Assembly (NCBI GenBank): GCA_018883705.1
Contig: JAHLFQ010000064.1
Coordinates: 1-7,386, forward strand
Source of the DNA: Candidatus Cellulosilyticum pullistercoris
GTDB taxonomy: Bacteria; Bacillota; Clostridia; Lachnospirales; Cellulosilyticaceae
DNA: 7,386 nt
Direction: 5' to 3'
Of the stretch, positions 1-6,376 are shown piece by piece. A model generated the notes under the pieces. The model was given only the letters and a program-made list of their open reading frames with translations, did not search any database and was not told where the DNA came from. The position numbers were made by a program, and so were the translations under genes. The stretch's first letter is position 1. Every line of letters starts with the position of its first letter.

Positions 1-860
1 TTAACATGGAGAACTTGCCCTGTAACATAGGAAGAATCATTTGAGGCTAAATACACATAAGTAGGTGCTAATTCAAAAGGTTGTCCAGCACGTTTCATAG
101 GTGTATCTTTGCCAAATTGTGAGACTTCTTCTTTAGAGAAAGAGGAAACAATAAGAGGTGTCCAGATAGGACCAGGAGCAACTGCATTAACTCGAATCCC
201 TTGGTTAATAATGGATTGTGATAGGGAACGTGTAAAAGATACAATAGCGCCTTTAGTTGAAGCATAATCGATAAGCTTATCATGCCCTTCATAAGCAGTA
301 ATAGAAGTGGTATTAATAATACAACTTCCTTGTTTCATATGCTTAAGAGCTGCCTGAGTGATATGAAACATAGAAAAAAGATTGACATCAAAAGTCGTTT
401 TTAATTGCTCCTTAGTGATATCTTTAAATGAATTTTGAGGATATTGTACAGCTGCATTGTTAACTAAGATATCTAGTGTACCAAATTCTTTAACCACATG
501 CTCTACAAGTTGCTTACAAAATGCTTCAGAGTGCAGGTCGCCCATCACTAAATCACAACAGCCGCCATAGCTTTCTACATAGGTTTTAGTTTGCTCTGCA
601 TCTTGCTGTTCATTAAGATAAGAAATGATCACTTTGGCGCCTTCTTTTGCAAAAGCAATGGCAACTGCTCGCCCTATACCACTATCACCACCTGTAATGA
701 GCGCTACTTTATCTTTGAGTTTACCACTGCCTTTATAGCAAGGGTCATCAAAGATCGGTGATGGTGTCATTTCACTTTCTATGCCAGGTTGCTTGGCTTG
801 ATGTTGAGCTGGAAAAGATTTAGGTAAATCATTCATAGAAATACATGTTTTTTCGTTCAT
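1..860 (-). CDS. SDR-family oxidoreductase (general-stress YdaD/YghA-like), C-terminus cut by window edge
   Basis: NAD(P)-dependent short-chain dehydrogenase/reductase, presumably cytosolic; the substrate cannot be read from sequence. Reading from the ATG at 858-860 gives 286 residues without a stop, ending in VTGQVLHV. The family usually continues with NGG and a few residues, so only the extreme C-terminus is missing. The Rossmann cofactor motif TGGDSGIG is at about residues 56-63, the NNA motif at 134-136, the structural Asn at 160, the catalytic Ser at 186 and the YxxxK pair Tyr199/Lys203, all correctly spaced. The roughly 47-residue extension before the Rossmann fold, with PG.E.EM.P.P and GSGKLKDKVALITGG, is typical of the Bacillus general-stress YdaD/YhdF and E. 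coli YghA subgroup (recalled family knowledge). A strong GGAGG lies at 867-871, 6 bases before the start codon. The only -10-like hexamer upstream is GTTATA on the plus strand at 908-913, without a good -35. It is separated from cdd by a terminator, so it is probably transcribed alone. A stress role is inference. Confidence 0.9.
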   Translation of the reverse strand, partial: MNEKTCISMNDLPKSFPAQHQAKQPGIESEMTPSPIFDDPCYKGSGKLKDKVALITGGDSGIGRAVAIAFAKEGAKVIISYLNEQQDAEQTKTYVESYGGCCDLVMGDLHSEAFCKQLVEHVVKEFGTLDILVNNAAVQYPQNSFKDITKEQLKTTFDVNLFSMFHITQAALKHMKQGSCIINTTSITAYEGHDKLIDYASTKGAIVSFTRSLSQSIINQGIRVNAVAPGPIWTPLIVSSFSKEEVSQFGKDTPMKRAGQPFELAPTYVYLASNDSSYVTGQVLHV

Positions 861-955
861 AAGTAACCTCCAAGAAAATATCAATCATTAGTTTGTGATT
901 AAAAGGGGTTATATTATTCATATTTCTAAGAAAAAGTACATCATGTAACAAAATA

Positions 956-1003
956 AAAACATGATAAAGTGAGATGAATGCACTCAATCCTTTATCATGT
1001 TTT
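956..1003 (-). terminator. Intrinsic terminator downstream of cdd
   Basis: A 14-bp perfect stem pairs 956-969 with 990-1003, and TGAG (970-973) can pair with CTCA (983-986) inside the loop. Read on the minus strand, the stem is followed by TTTTTATTTT, so it ends cdd transcripts and insulates the downstream dehydrogenase gene. On the plus strand the T-run is shorter. Confidence 0.85.
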
Positions 1004-1059
1004 ATATGAAAGTTTATTTTTGCTTTAGGTATAAAAAGGGTTCCTACAATCTATAGGAT

Positions 1060-1479
1060 TTACTTTTCTAAATCGCTACTAGTAAAACCTAAAGGAAGTA
1101 GTTCTTCTAAGGTATATTCTTTAAAATCATCTTTATTTTTGGCAAGATAAATCTTAAATGTTTTAGGGTCACAAAATTCTGCCATGACTTGTCTACATAC
1201 CCCGCAAGGCGCACAATAATCGATATCTTCTGCACCTTCTTTATTTCCTACTATAGCAATTGCTAAAAATTCATGTTGCCCTTCAGAAACAGCTTTAAAG
1301 AAAGCTGTTCTCTCTGCACAGTTAGTTGGTGTAAATGCAGCATTTTCTATATTACAGCCTAAATAGATTTTTCCATTTGTTCCAAGTAATGCGGCTCCAA
1401 CATTAAAGTTTGAATATGGAGTATAAGCAAAACTTTGAGCTTCATAAGCTTTTTCCACTAATAATTTCCCATCAATCAT
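1060..1479 (-). CDS. cdd: Cytidine deaminase
   Basis: Hydrolytic, zinc-dependent deamination of cytidine and deoxycytidine to uridine and deoxyuridine, a cytosolic pyrimidine-salvage enzyme. From the ATG at 1477-1479 the protein has 139 residues, close to the usual 130-136 for the homotetrameric Gram-positive form. Visible signatures are PYSNFNVGAAL near residues 21-31, GCNIENAAF near 42-50 (nucleoside-binding Asn/Glu), CAER with zinc ligand Cys54 and catalytic Glu56, and PCGVCRQ with zinc ligands Cys92 and Cys95. The three-cysteine zinc site is the Bacillus type rather than the E. coli His/Cys/Cys type. An in-frame GTG at 1492-1494 would add five residues, but it has no Shine-Dalgarno sequence in range. 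The ATG is preceded by AGGT at useful spacing, so I prefer it. It is transcribed away from the antiporter gene and ended by the hairpin at 956-1003. The family assignment is very secure and the exact start moderately so. Confidence 0.95.
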   Translation of the reverse strand: MIDGKLLVEKAYEAQSFAYTPYSNFNVGAALLGTNGKIYLGCNIENAAFTPTNCAERTAFFKAVSEGQHEFLAIAIVGNKEGAEDIDYCAPCGVCRQVMAEFCDPKTFKIYLAKNKDDFKEYTLEELLPLGFTSSDLEK

Positions 1480-1562
1480 AAATTTACCTAACACTTTCTA
1501 TAAGAGTGATTACTTCCTCTTTATTATATGCATAATGGAGCAAATAAATAAAGGGGACTAAT

Positions 1563-1591
1563 ATTATAGCATCAGTAGATAATAATGTATA
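1563..1591 (-). promoter_or_regulatory. Candidate sigma-A promoter of cdd
   Basis: On the minus strand TATACA (1586-1591) and a perfect TATAAT (1563-1568) are separated by 17 bases. Transcription would start near 1556, giving a leader of about 77 nt before the cdd ATG. The -35 matches the consensus at four of six positions. Confidence 0.5.
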
Positions 1592-1695
1592 GAGAAATTA
1601 AAAGAAAGACAATGTATAAAGTTTATCGCATATATTATGTGAGGAATGCAAAAGCTAAATACAGAAATCGTATAGACGTATAGAGAGGTAAAAAG

Positions 1696-2928
1696 ATGAA
1701 TGAATTAAGCGGAGCAACAATTAGTGCCAATGAACTCCTTTTACTTTTAGGTGTAATTGGGATAGTGGGTATTATTGGCGGATGGGTTAGTAAAAAAATA
1801 AAAGTACCTGATGTAGTGGTGTATTTACTTCTAGGTATAGTTGCTGGGCCTATTTTTTTTAATGTAATCAATGTAAGTTCATTTCCAGTAGCCAATGAAA
1901 TCATTTTAAGTTTTGGTTCAGCGTTTATATTATATGAGGGAGGACACGAAATCAAATTAAGAGTGCTTAGTCAGGTAAAATGGACGGTGGCGTTATTAGC
2001 AACAGTAGGCGTCGTTATTTCTATGCTCATTGTTGCTGGAGGTGTCTATTTAGTATTTGGTGCACCTATAAGCATCTGTTTATTATTAGGCGCTATGATA
2101 GCATCTACAGATCCAGCCAGTTTGATTCCTGTATTTAGTCAGATTCCTATTTTTAATAAATTGAGACAAACAGTTATTAGTGAATCGGCTTTTAATGATG
2201 CAGTAGGTGCTATCTTAGTGACAACACTAATTTCTGTTATTGTATCAAATGAATTTACATTTAGTAAAAGCTTTTTTCAGCTTATTATAATGATTGTTAT
2301 AGGAACTTTAATTGGTGTCACTACTGGACTTATAGCAGAAGCCGTTTCTTCTGAAAAAAGTTATGGTATTTTTAGTGAATTTGGACCTATTATTTCTGTT
2401 TTAGCAGTTATTTTTGCCTATGAAATAGCAGAACGTTTACATGGAAGTGGTTATATGGCTGCTTTTATTGCTGGTTTAGTATCTGGAAATAAAAAACAAT
2501 TTGGTTTGTGGGCACCGGAAGAGAGTTTTGTATCTTCTGTGCATTTTAGAGAAAACATTGCAACTTTATCACGAATGGCTATTTTCATAGTATTAGGGAC
2601 ACGTATTGATCTAGCATCTTTACTTAGGTATGCTTTACCATCGCTTATTATCGTAGCTATTCTTATGTTTGTTGCAAGGCCTTTAGTTGTTCTTATTTGT
2701 ACATTTCCTGATAAAAAAGCGCATTGGACTAGAAATGAAATATTTTTTATGATGTGGGTTCGAGAAACAGGTGTGATCCCCGCTGCTTTATCAAGTATGG
2801 TCGTTTCTATGAAGCTTCCAGGGTACGAGATGATTTCCTCTGTCGTCTTTATGACGATATTAGTAACCTTGTTACTTCAAGCAAGTACAACTAAGTGGGT
2901 AGCAAAGAAATTAAAGGTATTAGAATAA
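1696..2928 (+). CDS. CPA1-family (NhaP-type) Na+/H+ antiporter
   Basis: Integral membrane cation:proton exchanger, expected to export Na+ (possibly K+ or Li+) in exchange for H+ for pH and salt homeostasis. The 410-residue protein is almost entirely hydrophobic segments, about 12-13 helices by eye. Hallmarks are STDPAS at 137-142 in the first unwound helix (Thr138-Asp139-Pro140), ESAFND at 163-168 (the Glu/Asn-Asp motif of electroneutral CPA1 exchangers), an Arg-Pro at 328-329, and RETGVIPAAL at 356-365. It ends about 10 residues after the last helix, so it lacks the cytosolic RCK/TrkA-C regulatory tail of some relatives. GAGAGGT around 1683-1689 is a good ribosome site for the ATG. A possible promoter upstream (AAGACA at 1606, TATATT at 1631, 19-base spacer) is weak. 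An 8-base tandem CGTATAGA pair at 1669-1684 sits just before the ribosome site. It is monocistronic, with its own terminator at 2979-3021. Ion specificity cannot be read from sequence. Confidence 0.92.
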   Translation: MNELSGATISANELLLLLGVIGIVGIIGGWVSKKIKVPDVVVYLLLGIVAGPIFFNVINVSSFPVANEIILSFGSAFILYEGGHEIKLRVLSQVKWTVALLATVGVVISMLIVAGGVYLVFGAPISICLLLGAMIASTDPASLIPVFSQIPIFNKLRQTVISESAFNDAVGAILVTTLISVIVSNEFTFSKSFFQLIIMIVIGTLIGVTTGLIAEAVSSEKSYGIFSEFGPIISVLAVIFAYEIAERLHGSGYMAAFIAGLVSGNKKQFGLWAPEESFVSSVHFRENIATLSRMAIFIVLGTRIDLASLLRYALPSLIIVAILMFVARPLVVLICTFPDKKAHWTRNEIFFMMWVRETGVIPAALSSMVVSMKLPGYEMISSVVFMTILVTLLLQASTTKWVAKKLKVLE

Positions 2929-2978
2929 GAAGACAAAAGAGATAAATGAAGTATTGAGATAATAGGTACTAAATAGTT

Positions 2979-3021
2979 AACTCCCTCACTTTAAGTAAAA
3001 GTTTAAAGTGAGGGAGTTTTA
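2979..3021 (+). terminator. Strong intrinsic terminator of the antiporter gene
   Basis: A 16-bp perfect stem pairs 2979-2994 with 3003-3018 (core CTCCCTCACTTTAA) around an 8-nt loop, followed by TTTTATT. It starts about 50 bases after the antiporter stop codon and isolates that gene from the purine operon. Confidence 0.92.
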
Positions 3022-3110
3022 TTGATTGAGCTTTGAATAAGAAAACTTGAATAAAAAAGCATGATAAATACAATAAAATTCTATTTTAAGACATTCTTTT
3101 TAAATTATAG

Positions 3111-3139
3111 TGGACAAGTACAATAAATTATATTATGAT
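3111..3139 (+). promoter_or_regulatory. Sigma-A promoter of the pbuX-xpt operon
   Basis: TGGACA (3111-3116) and TATGAT (3134-3139) are separated by exactly 17 bases; each hexamer is one mismatch from consensus. The bases upstream (3085-3110) are very AT-rich, like an UP element. The start site would be near 3146, about 20 nt before the riboswitch P1 stem. This is the best promoter in the window. Confidence 0.8.
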
Positions 3140-3161
3140 AAGATACATGATTTTATAAGCA

Positions 3162-3232
3162 TTGCATCGTATAAAGTTGGAAATAGGGTTCAACAGTTTC
3201 TACCAAATCACCTTAAATGATTTGACTACGAT
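3162..3232 (+). ncRNA. Guanine-class purine riboswitch aptamer
   Basis: The three-way junction fits the purine riboswitch point by point. P1 is ATCGTA 3166-3171 with TACGAT 3227-3232. P2 is 3176-3181 with 3189-3194, one pair being G-U. L2 keeps the ATAnGG pattern. J2/3 is AGTTTCTACC at 3195-3204, the most conserved stretch of the class. P3 is AAATCA 3205-3210 with TGATTT 3218-3223, and L3 is CCTTAAA in place of the commoner CCGTAAA. The specificity base (C74 of the B. subtilis xpt aptamer) corresponds to C3226 in GACTACG, predicting guanine/hypoxanthine rather than adenine. It lies ahead of pbuX and xpt, the classic regulon. Guanine binding is expected to turn these genes off. The start at 3162 includes the 5' bases used in the alternative helix described at 3280-3314. 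Confidence 0.93.
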
Positions 3233-3279
3233 ATGAATAATCAATGAAAATTACATATTACATATCTATTAGGGACTCA

Positions 3280-3314
3280 TTATACGGTCATGCAAAAAGC
3301 ATGGAGGCGTAGCA
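3280..3314 (+). promoter_or_regulatory. Putative translational expression platform (ribosome-site-masking hairpin)
   Basis: No hairpin with a U-tract lies between the aptamer and pbuX. Instead CATGC (3289-3293) pairs with GCATG (3299-3303) over an AAAAA loop, and TACG (3283-3286) pairs with CGTA (3308-3311). Together they enclose the GGAGG ribosome site (3303-3307). The alternative is that 3280-3286 and 3290-3295 pair with 3168-3174 and 3162-3167 of the aptamer 5' strand, 13 bp with a 3-nt bulge at 3287-3289. That would break P1 and free GGAGG. The pairings are seen in the sequence; the switching function is inference. Confidence 0.6.
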
Positions 3315-4691
3315 ATGAATACTTTCAAGAAATACTTTAATTCAAAGAGAGAAAGTTCTCACACAGAGTCAGTGGATAATGTGTATCAATTAGATGGACG
3401 CGTCCCTCTTGTAAGAGCCATTCCGTTTGGATTACAGCATGTTTTAGCCATGTTTGTGGCGAATATTACCCCTATTATTATTGTTGCTAGCGCAGCTGGA
3501 TTAAACAGCGAGCAAAGTGCAGCACTTATTCAATGTGCCATGATGATTGCAGGATTAGGAACTATAGTTCAGCTTTATCCAGTTTGGAAAATCGGTTCTA
3601 GGATGCCAATCGTTATGGGAATTAGTTTTACTTTTGTTTCCATTTTTTGTGTCATCGCAGATCAGTATGGATATAATGCCGTAGTAGGAGCGGTTCTTAT
3701 TGGCGGTCTGATAGAAGGTATACTTGGTTTATTTGCAAAGTACTGGAGAAAATTCATTACACCTGTGGTAGCAGCTAGTGTTGTTACAGCTATAGGATTT
3801 TCACTTTTAAATGTAGGAGCCTATTCTTTTGGTGGTGGTAATGGAAGTGCAGATTTTGGTTCAGGCTCTAATCTTCTTTTAGGTACGATTACATTAATAA
3901 CATGCTTAGCATTCAATATTTTTGCAAAAAGCCACTACAAACAACTTTCCGTTTTAGTAGGTTTAATAGTAGGCTACATAGCAGCTATTTTTATGGGTAA
4001 AGTGGACTTTAGTGGTTTAACTTCAACATCCATTATTGAATTACCACAGTTCCTGCCTTTTAAACCAGAATTTAATATAAATGCTATTATTTCTGCCGTA
4101 CTTATTTTCCTTGTATCAGCTACAGAAACCATTGGAGATACATCAGCATTAGCTGTAACTGGACTTGGTCGAGAAGCAACTGAAAAAGAAATTTCAGGGT
4201 CTATTGCGTGTGACGGATTTATTAGTTCAATTTCAGCTTTATTTGGATGTATGCCAATCACTTCATTTAGCCAAAATGTAGGGCTTGTAGCCATGACAAA
4301 AGTCGTTAATCGATTTACGATTTTAATGGGTGCAATTATTATGCTACTAGCAGGGTTATTTCCAGCATTTGGTGCTGTTTTAGCAACACTTCCTGAGCCT
4401 GTTCTAGGTGGTTGTACGTTAATTATGTTTGGGTCTATTGTGGTAAGTGGACTTCATATGATTGCAGGATGTGGCTATAACCAAAGAAATTTATTAATTG
4501 TTGCATTATCTTTAAGTATTGGTATTGGGTTTACACAAGTGCCAGAAATCTTTACGATTTTCCCAGATATCATTAAAAACGTATTTGCAGAAAACTGTGT
4601 AGCAGTTGTATTCTTAACAGCAGTCATTTTAAATTTAGTACTTCCTAAAAATATGGAAGAAGAGCAAAAAAGTGAAGTAGTAGAACTCTAG
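3315..4691 (+). CDS. pbuX: Xanthine permease (NCS2/NAT family)
   Basis: Cytoplasmic-membrane nucleobase:H+ symporter, predicted to import xanthine. The 458 residues form the multi-helix NCS2 fold. Positions aligning by eye with substrate-site residues of E. coli XanQ are His42 in LQHVLAMF, Glu271 in SATETIGD, Asp300 in ACDGF, and Gln320-Asn321 in SQNVGLVAMT, the NAT signature (QNxGxxxxT). A polar N-terminal tail of about 30 residues and a charged C-terminal tail (EEEQKSEVVEL) are cytosolic. The ATG at 3315 has GGAGG at 3303-3307, 7 bases away. It is first in an operon with xpt, 20 bases downstream. The order is the reverse of the B. subtilis xpt-pbuX pair. Expression should fall when guanine binds the leader riboswitch. 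Uracil or urate transport is the alternative for this family, but the xpt partner and guanine aptamer strongly favour xanthine. Confidence 0.93.
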   Translation: MNTFKKYFNSKRESSHTESVDNVYQLDGRVPLVRAIPFGLQHVLAMFVANITPIIIVASAAGLNSEQSAALIQCAMMIAGLGTIVQLYPVWKIGSRMPIVMGISFTFVSIFCVIADQYGYNAVVGAVLIGGLIEGILGLFAKYWRKFITPVVAASVVTAIGFSLLNVGAYSFGGGNGSADFGSGSNLLLGTITLITCLAFNIFAKSHYKQLSVLVGLIVGYIAAIFMGKVDFSGLTSTSIIELPQFLPFKPEFNINAIISAVLIFLVSATETIGDTSALAVTGLGREATEKEISGSIACDGFISSISALFGCMPITSFSQNVGLVAMTKVVNRFTILMGAIIMLLAGLFPAFGAVLATLPEPVLGGCTLIMFGSIVVSGLHMIAGCGYNQRNLLIVALSLSIGIGFTQVPEIFTIFPDIIKNVFAENCVAVVFLTAVILNLVLPKNMEEEQKSEVVEL

Positions 4692-4711
4692 AAAGTGAAG
4701 GGATAAGCATT

Positions 4712-5284
4712 ATGAAGGCATTAAAAGAACGCATTATAAAGGATGGCATTATTAGAGAGGGCAATGTATTAAAAGTAGATTCTTTTCTAAATCATCAATT
4801 AGATATTGAACTTTTTGAGAAGATGGGAGAAGAATTCAAAAGAAGATTTGAAGGAGAAAAGATTACTAAGATTCTTACGATCGAAGCATCTGGAATTGCT
4901 ATTGCTTCTATTGCTGCTAGATATTTTAAAGTACCCGTTGTGTTTGCTAAGAAAACACAAACAAAAAACATTGCAGGAGACGTGTACACAAGTAAAGTAG
5001 AATCTTTTACACATGGAAAAGTCTATGATATTATTGTTTCAAAACAATTCTTAACAGAAAAGGATTCAGTACTTATTATTGATGATTTTCTTGCCAATGG
5101 AAAAGCACTTATTGGTTTAGCAGAGCTTGTAAAAGAATCTGGTGCAACCTTAGTAGGAGCGGGAATTGCTATTGAAAAAGGCTTCCAAGTAGGTGGAAAA
5201 CTTATAAGAGAAAGTGGTATCCGATTAGAATCACTAGCTATCATTGATGAAATGAGCGTTGAAGGTGGCGTTGTCTTTCGCTAG
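4712..5284 (+). CDS. xpt: Xanthine phosphoribosyltransferase
   Basis: Cytosolic salvage enzyme joining xanthine to PRPP to make XMP, the GMP precursor. At 190 residues it matches the family length (B. subtilis Xpt is 194) and resembles it closely along its length: MKALKERI.. at the start, LKVDSFLNHQLD at 20-31 (Asn27 in the xanthine pocket region), ITKILTIEASGIA at 51-63, and PVVFAKK at 75-81. The PRPP-binding loop is VLIIDDFLANGKA at 120-132 with Asp124-Asp125. The C-terminus is about four residues shorter than in B. subtilis, which does not touch the active site. AAGGG at 4698-4702, 9 bases before the ATG, is the ribosome site. It is cotranscribed with pbuX, with no terminator between them, and the operon ends at the hairpin 5304-5348. 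The gene pair captures external or recycled xanthine: permease first, enzyme second. Confidence 0.97.
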   Translation: MKALKERIIKDGIIREGNVLKVDSFLNHQLDIELFEKMGEEFKRRFEGEKITKILTIEASGIAIASIAARYFKVPVVFAKKTQTKNIAGDVYTSKVESFTHGKVYDIIVSKQFLTEKDSVLIIDDFLANGKALIGLAELVKESGATLVGAGIAIEKGFQVGGKLIRESGIRLESLAIIDEMSVEGGVVFR

Positions 5285-5303
5285 AAACGGTTAAAAATAA
5301 ATG

Positions 5304-5348
5304 AAAAAGGACTTAAGCGATATTAAAAGTAGCTTAAGTCCTTTTTTT
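5304..5348. terminator. Bidirectional terminator between xpt and the convergent gene
   Basis: A 15-bp perfect stem pairs 5304-5318 with 5332-5346 (core GGACTTAAGC) around a 13-nt loop, with T5342-5348 on the plus strand. The left arm begins with AAAAA, giving a U-tract on the minus strand too. It starts 19 bases after xpt and lies 18 bases beyond the stop of the minus-strand gene at 5366, so one hairpin can end both transcripts. Confidence 0.92.
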
Positions 5349-5365
5349 GAGTTATAGATAAGGCC

Positions 5366-6163
5366 TTATGAGAAATGAAGTGTGGCACGTTCATAGAGGA
5401 AGGCACGACCTTTCTTCCCAACACGTACCACAAGGCCTAGATGATAGAGAATATGAAGGGCAGTACTGGCAATTTTTTGAGAGACCTTCGTATGCTTTTG
5501 ATAATCTTTAGTCGTAAATAGAGGAGGTAAATCATGAGGTAAGAACTGCTCATAATCTGATAATGTGTGAAGATGAATCTCGCCTATTAATTCAGTAGGA
5601 ATGCCATCATGCCTTGATGAACCTCGCTTTTTATCTTGACTCCAACCATTAAGGAGACGATATTCCTCAACATTTAGAAAGGTTAAGATAAAATGTAGGT
5701 TAGGGTGAGTGAGATAGCTTTTAATGCGATAGAGTTCAGGAATAATGGAATAGATGGTTCCTTTTTTGGGCGATTTACGTTTGCTACTTATCTCACCGGT
5801 TTCCTCATTAATCCAGCAAAGCCACTTGGTATAAGCAATCGGATAAACAATAGTAACGTCATAGTTAGGTAGAAATGCATCTAGCTTCTTGCGCATGGTA
5901 TTAAAATGACGAGTTTGAATCTCAAGAATTTGTCTATCAATCAAAATATCTGCCACATAATGGCCTATTTTTATCTCGTGGTATAAAGTATTGGGTGCAT
6001 AATAGTTTTTAAGAACCGCATGGATGGTTTTTTCGTTAAGGGTACCGACGCCTTTATTGATTTGATTTTGATTAGAAAGGTTCTGACAGGCATGATAAAA
6101 AAGTGTAGGATCAGGTATTTTATTAAAAGTAGGCTGAGAAGGTAATTGTGTGGTTATTTCCAT
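5366..6163 (-). CDS. Uncharacterised protein: PD-(D/E)XK nuclease-like domain plus winged helix
   Basis: I do not recognise a named gene; 265 residues, soluble, with no signal peptide or membrane segment. Residues 38-110 look like a restriction-endonuclease-fold core: a helix (EKTIHAVLKNYY), then Glu63 in YHEIKIG, Asp72 in VADILID, and Glu81-Ile82-Gln83 in ILEIQT, followed by an Arg/Lys-rich helix and strands TIVYPI and WLCWI. The ADxxxx...EIQ pattern recalls the CoiA/Hjc-like PD-(D/E)XK arrangement, with Gln where Lys is commoner. Residues 130-212 are basic to mixed, with GWSQDKKRGSSRHDGIP around 173-189. Residues 215-258 read as a winged helix: TTKDYQKHTK, then recognition-type helix SQKIASTALHILYHLGLV, then wing VRVGKKGRAFLYE. 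This suggests DNA binding with cleavage or a degenerate nuclease used as a regulator; both are inference. The ATG has AAAGGAG 12 bases upstream, a long spacing, but no other start codon lies between. It is convergent with xpt and divergent from the nitrate reductase. Confidence 0.75.
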   Translation of the reverse strand: MEITTQLPSQPTFNKIPDPTLFYHACQNLSNQNQINKGVGTLNEKTIHAVLKNYYAPNTLYHEIKIGHYVADILIDRQILEIQTRHFNTMRKKLDAFLPNYDVTIVYPIAYTKWLCWINEETGEISSKRKSPKKGTIYSIIPELYRIKSYLTHPNLHFILTFLNVEEYRLLNGWSQDKKRGSSRHDGIPTELIGEIHLHTLSDYEQFLPHDLPPLFTTKDYQKHTKVSQKIASTALHILYHLGLVVRVGKKGRAFLYERATLHFS

Positions 6164-6220
6164 AGTGTGATGTAACTCCTTTATATGAAACAGTTATAAA
6201 TAGTGGCATGGATCAAATAA

Positions 6221-6247
6221 TAGATATCTAAAACTTAATGCATTAAG
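6221..6247. repeat. Two adjacent perfect palindromes in the divergent spacer
   Basis: TAGATATCTA (6221-6230) and CTTAATGCATTAAG (6234-6247) are perfect inverted repeats three bases apart. They lie between the minus-strand start at 6163 and the promoter candidates near 6252-6282. They could be regulator sites, but AT-rich spacers produce short palindromes by chance, so the function is open. Confidence 0.45.
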
Positions 6248-6251
6248 CTCA

Positions 6252-6282
6252 TTGAAACTATAGTATACCATAGTTTTATAAA
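6252..6282. promoter_or_regulatory. Overlapping divergent promoter candidates around a 22-bp dyad
   Basis: A near-perfect palindrome spans 6255-6276 (left half AAACTATAGTA, right half TACCATAGTTT, 10 of 11 positions symmetric). On the minus strand it holds an extended -10, TGGTATACT (6262-6270), for the nuclease-like gene. On the plus strand TTGAAA (6252-6257) and TATAAA (6277-6282) flank it with a 19-base spacer, for the nitrate reductase. A dyad inside a 19-base spacer is the layout used by MerR-type activators, but no regulator gene is in view. Promoter calls are by eye. Confidence 0.4.
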
Positions 6283-6376
6283 GTTTTATTGAATAAAAAA
6301 AGTGCCATAAGAAGCATACTATTAAGAAAAGAAAGACTTACGAATATGTTTCGTAGTAGTGAAAGAGGCATGCTTA

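Noticed and set aside
935..949. Imperfect palindrome around GTACATCATGTAAC upstream of the dehydrogenase
   Set aside because: It is short, imperfect and not positioned against a convincing promoter, so it cannot be told from chance.
1669..1684. Tandem CGTATAGA repeat before the antiporter ribosome site
   Set aside because: Only two 8-base copies with no dyad or promoter element; it could easily be a slippage duplication. Noted in the gene entry only.
1500..1695. A Na+ or Li+ riboswitch ahead of the antiporter
   Set aside because: I looked for stable paired elements and conserved junctions in the leader and found no convincing helices; it is short and AT-rich.
1635..1955. Minus-strand open frame of 106 codons over the antiporter start
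   Set aside because: It lies antisense to the well-supported antiporter gene, has no ribosome site or recognisable domain, and its composition is that of a shadow frame.
3974..4294. Minus-strand open frame of 106 codons inside pbuX
   Set aside because: It is antisense to a conserved part of the NCS2 permease, including the Glu271 motif. There is no independent evidence for it.
4795..5244. Several short frames on both strands inside xpt
   Set aside because: All are shadows of a full-length, motif-complete xpt.
6302..6376. Possible ANTAR/NasR-type tandem-hairpin antitermination leader ahead of the nitrate reductase
   Set aside because: The one clear hairpin (6339-6355) has a 5-nt loop rather than the required hexaloop with A1 and G4. 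The other pairings are short and compete with each other, and there is no terminator in the leader.
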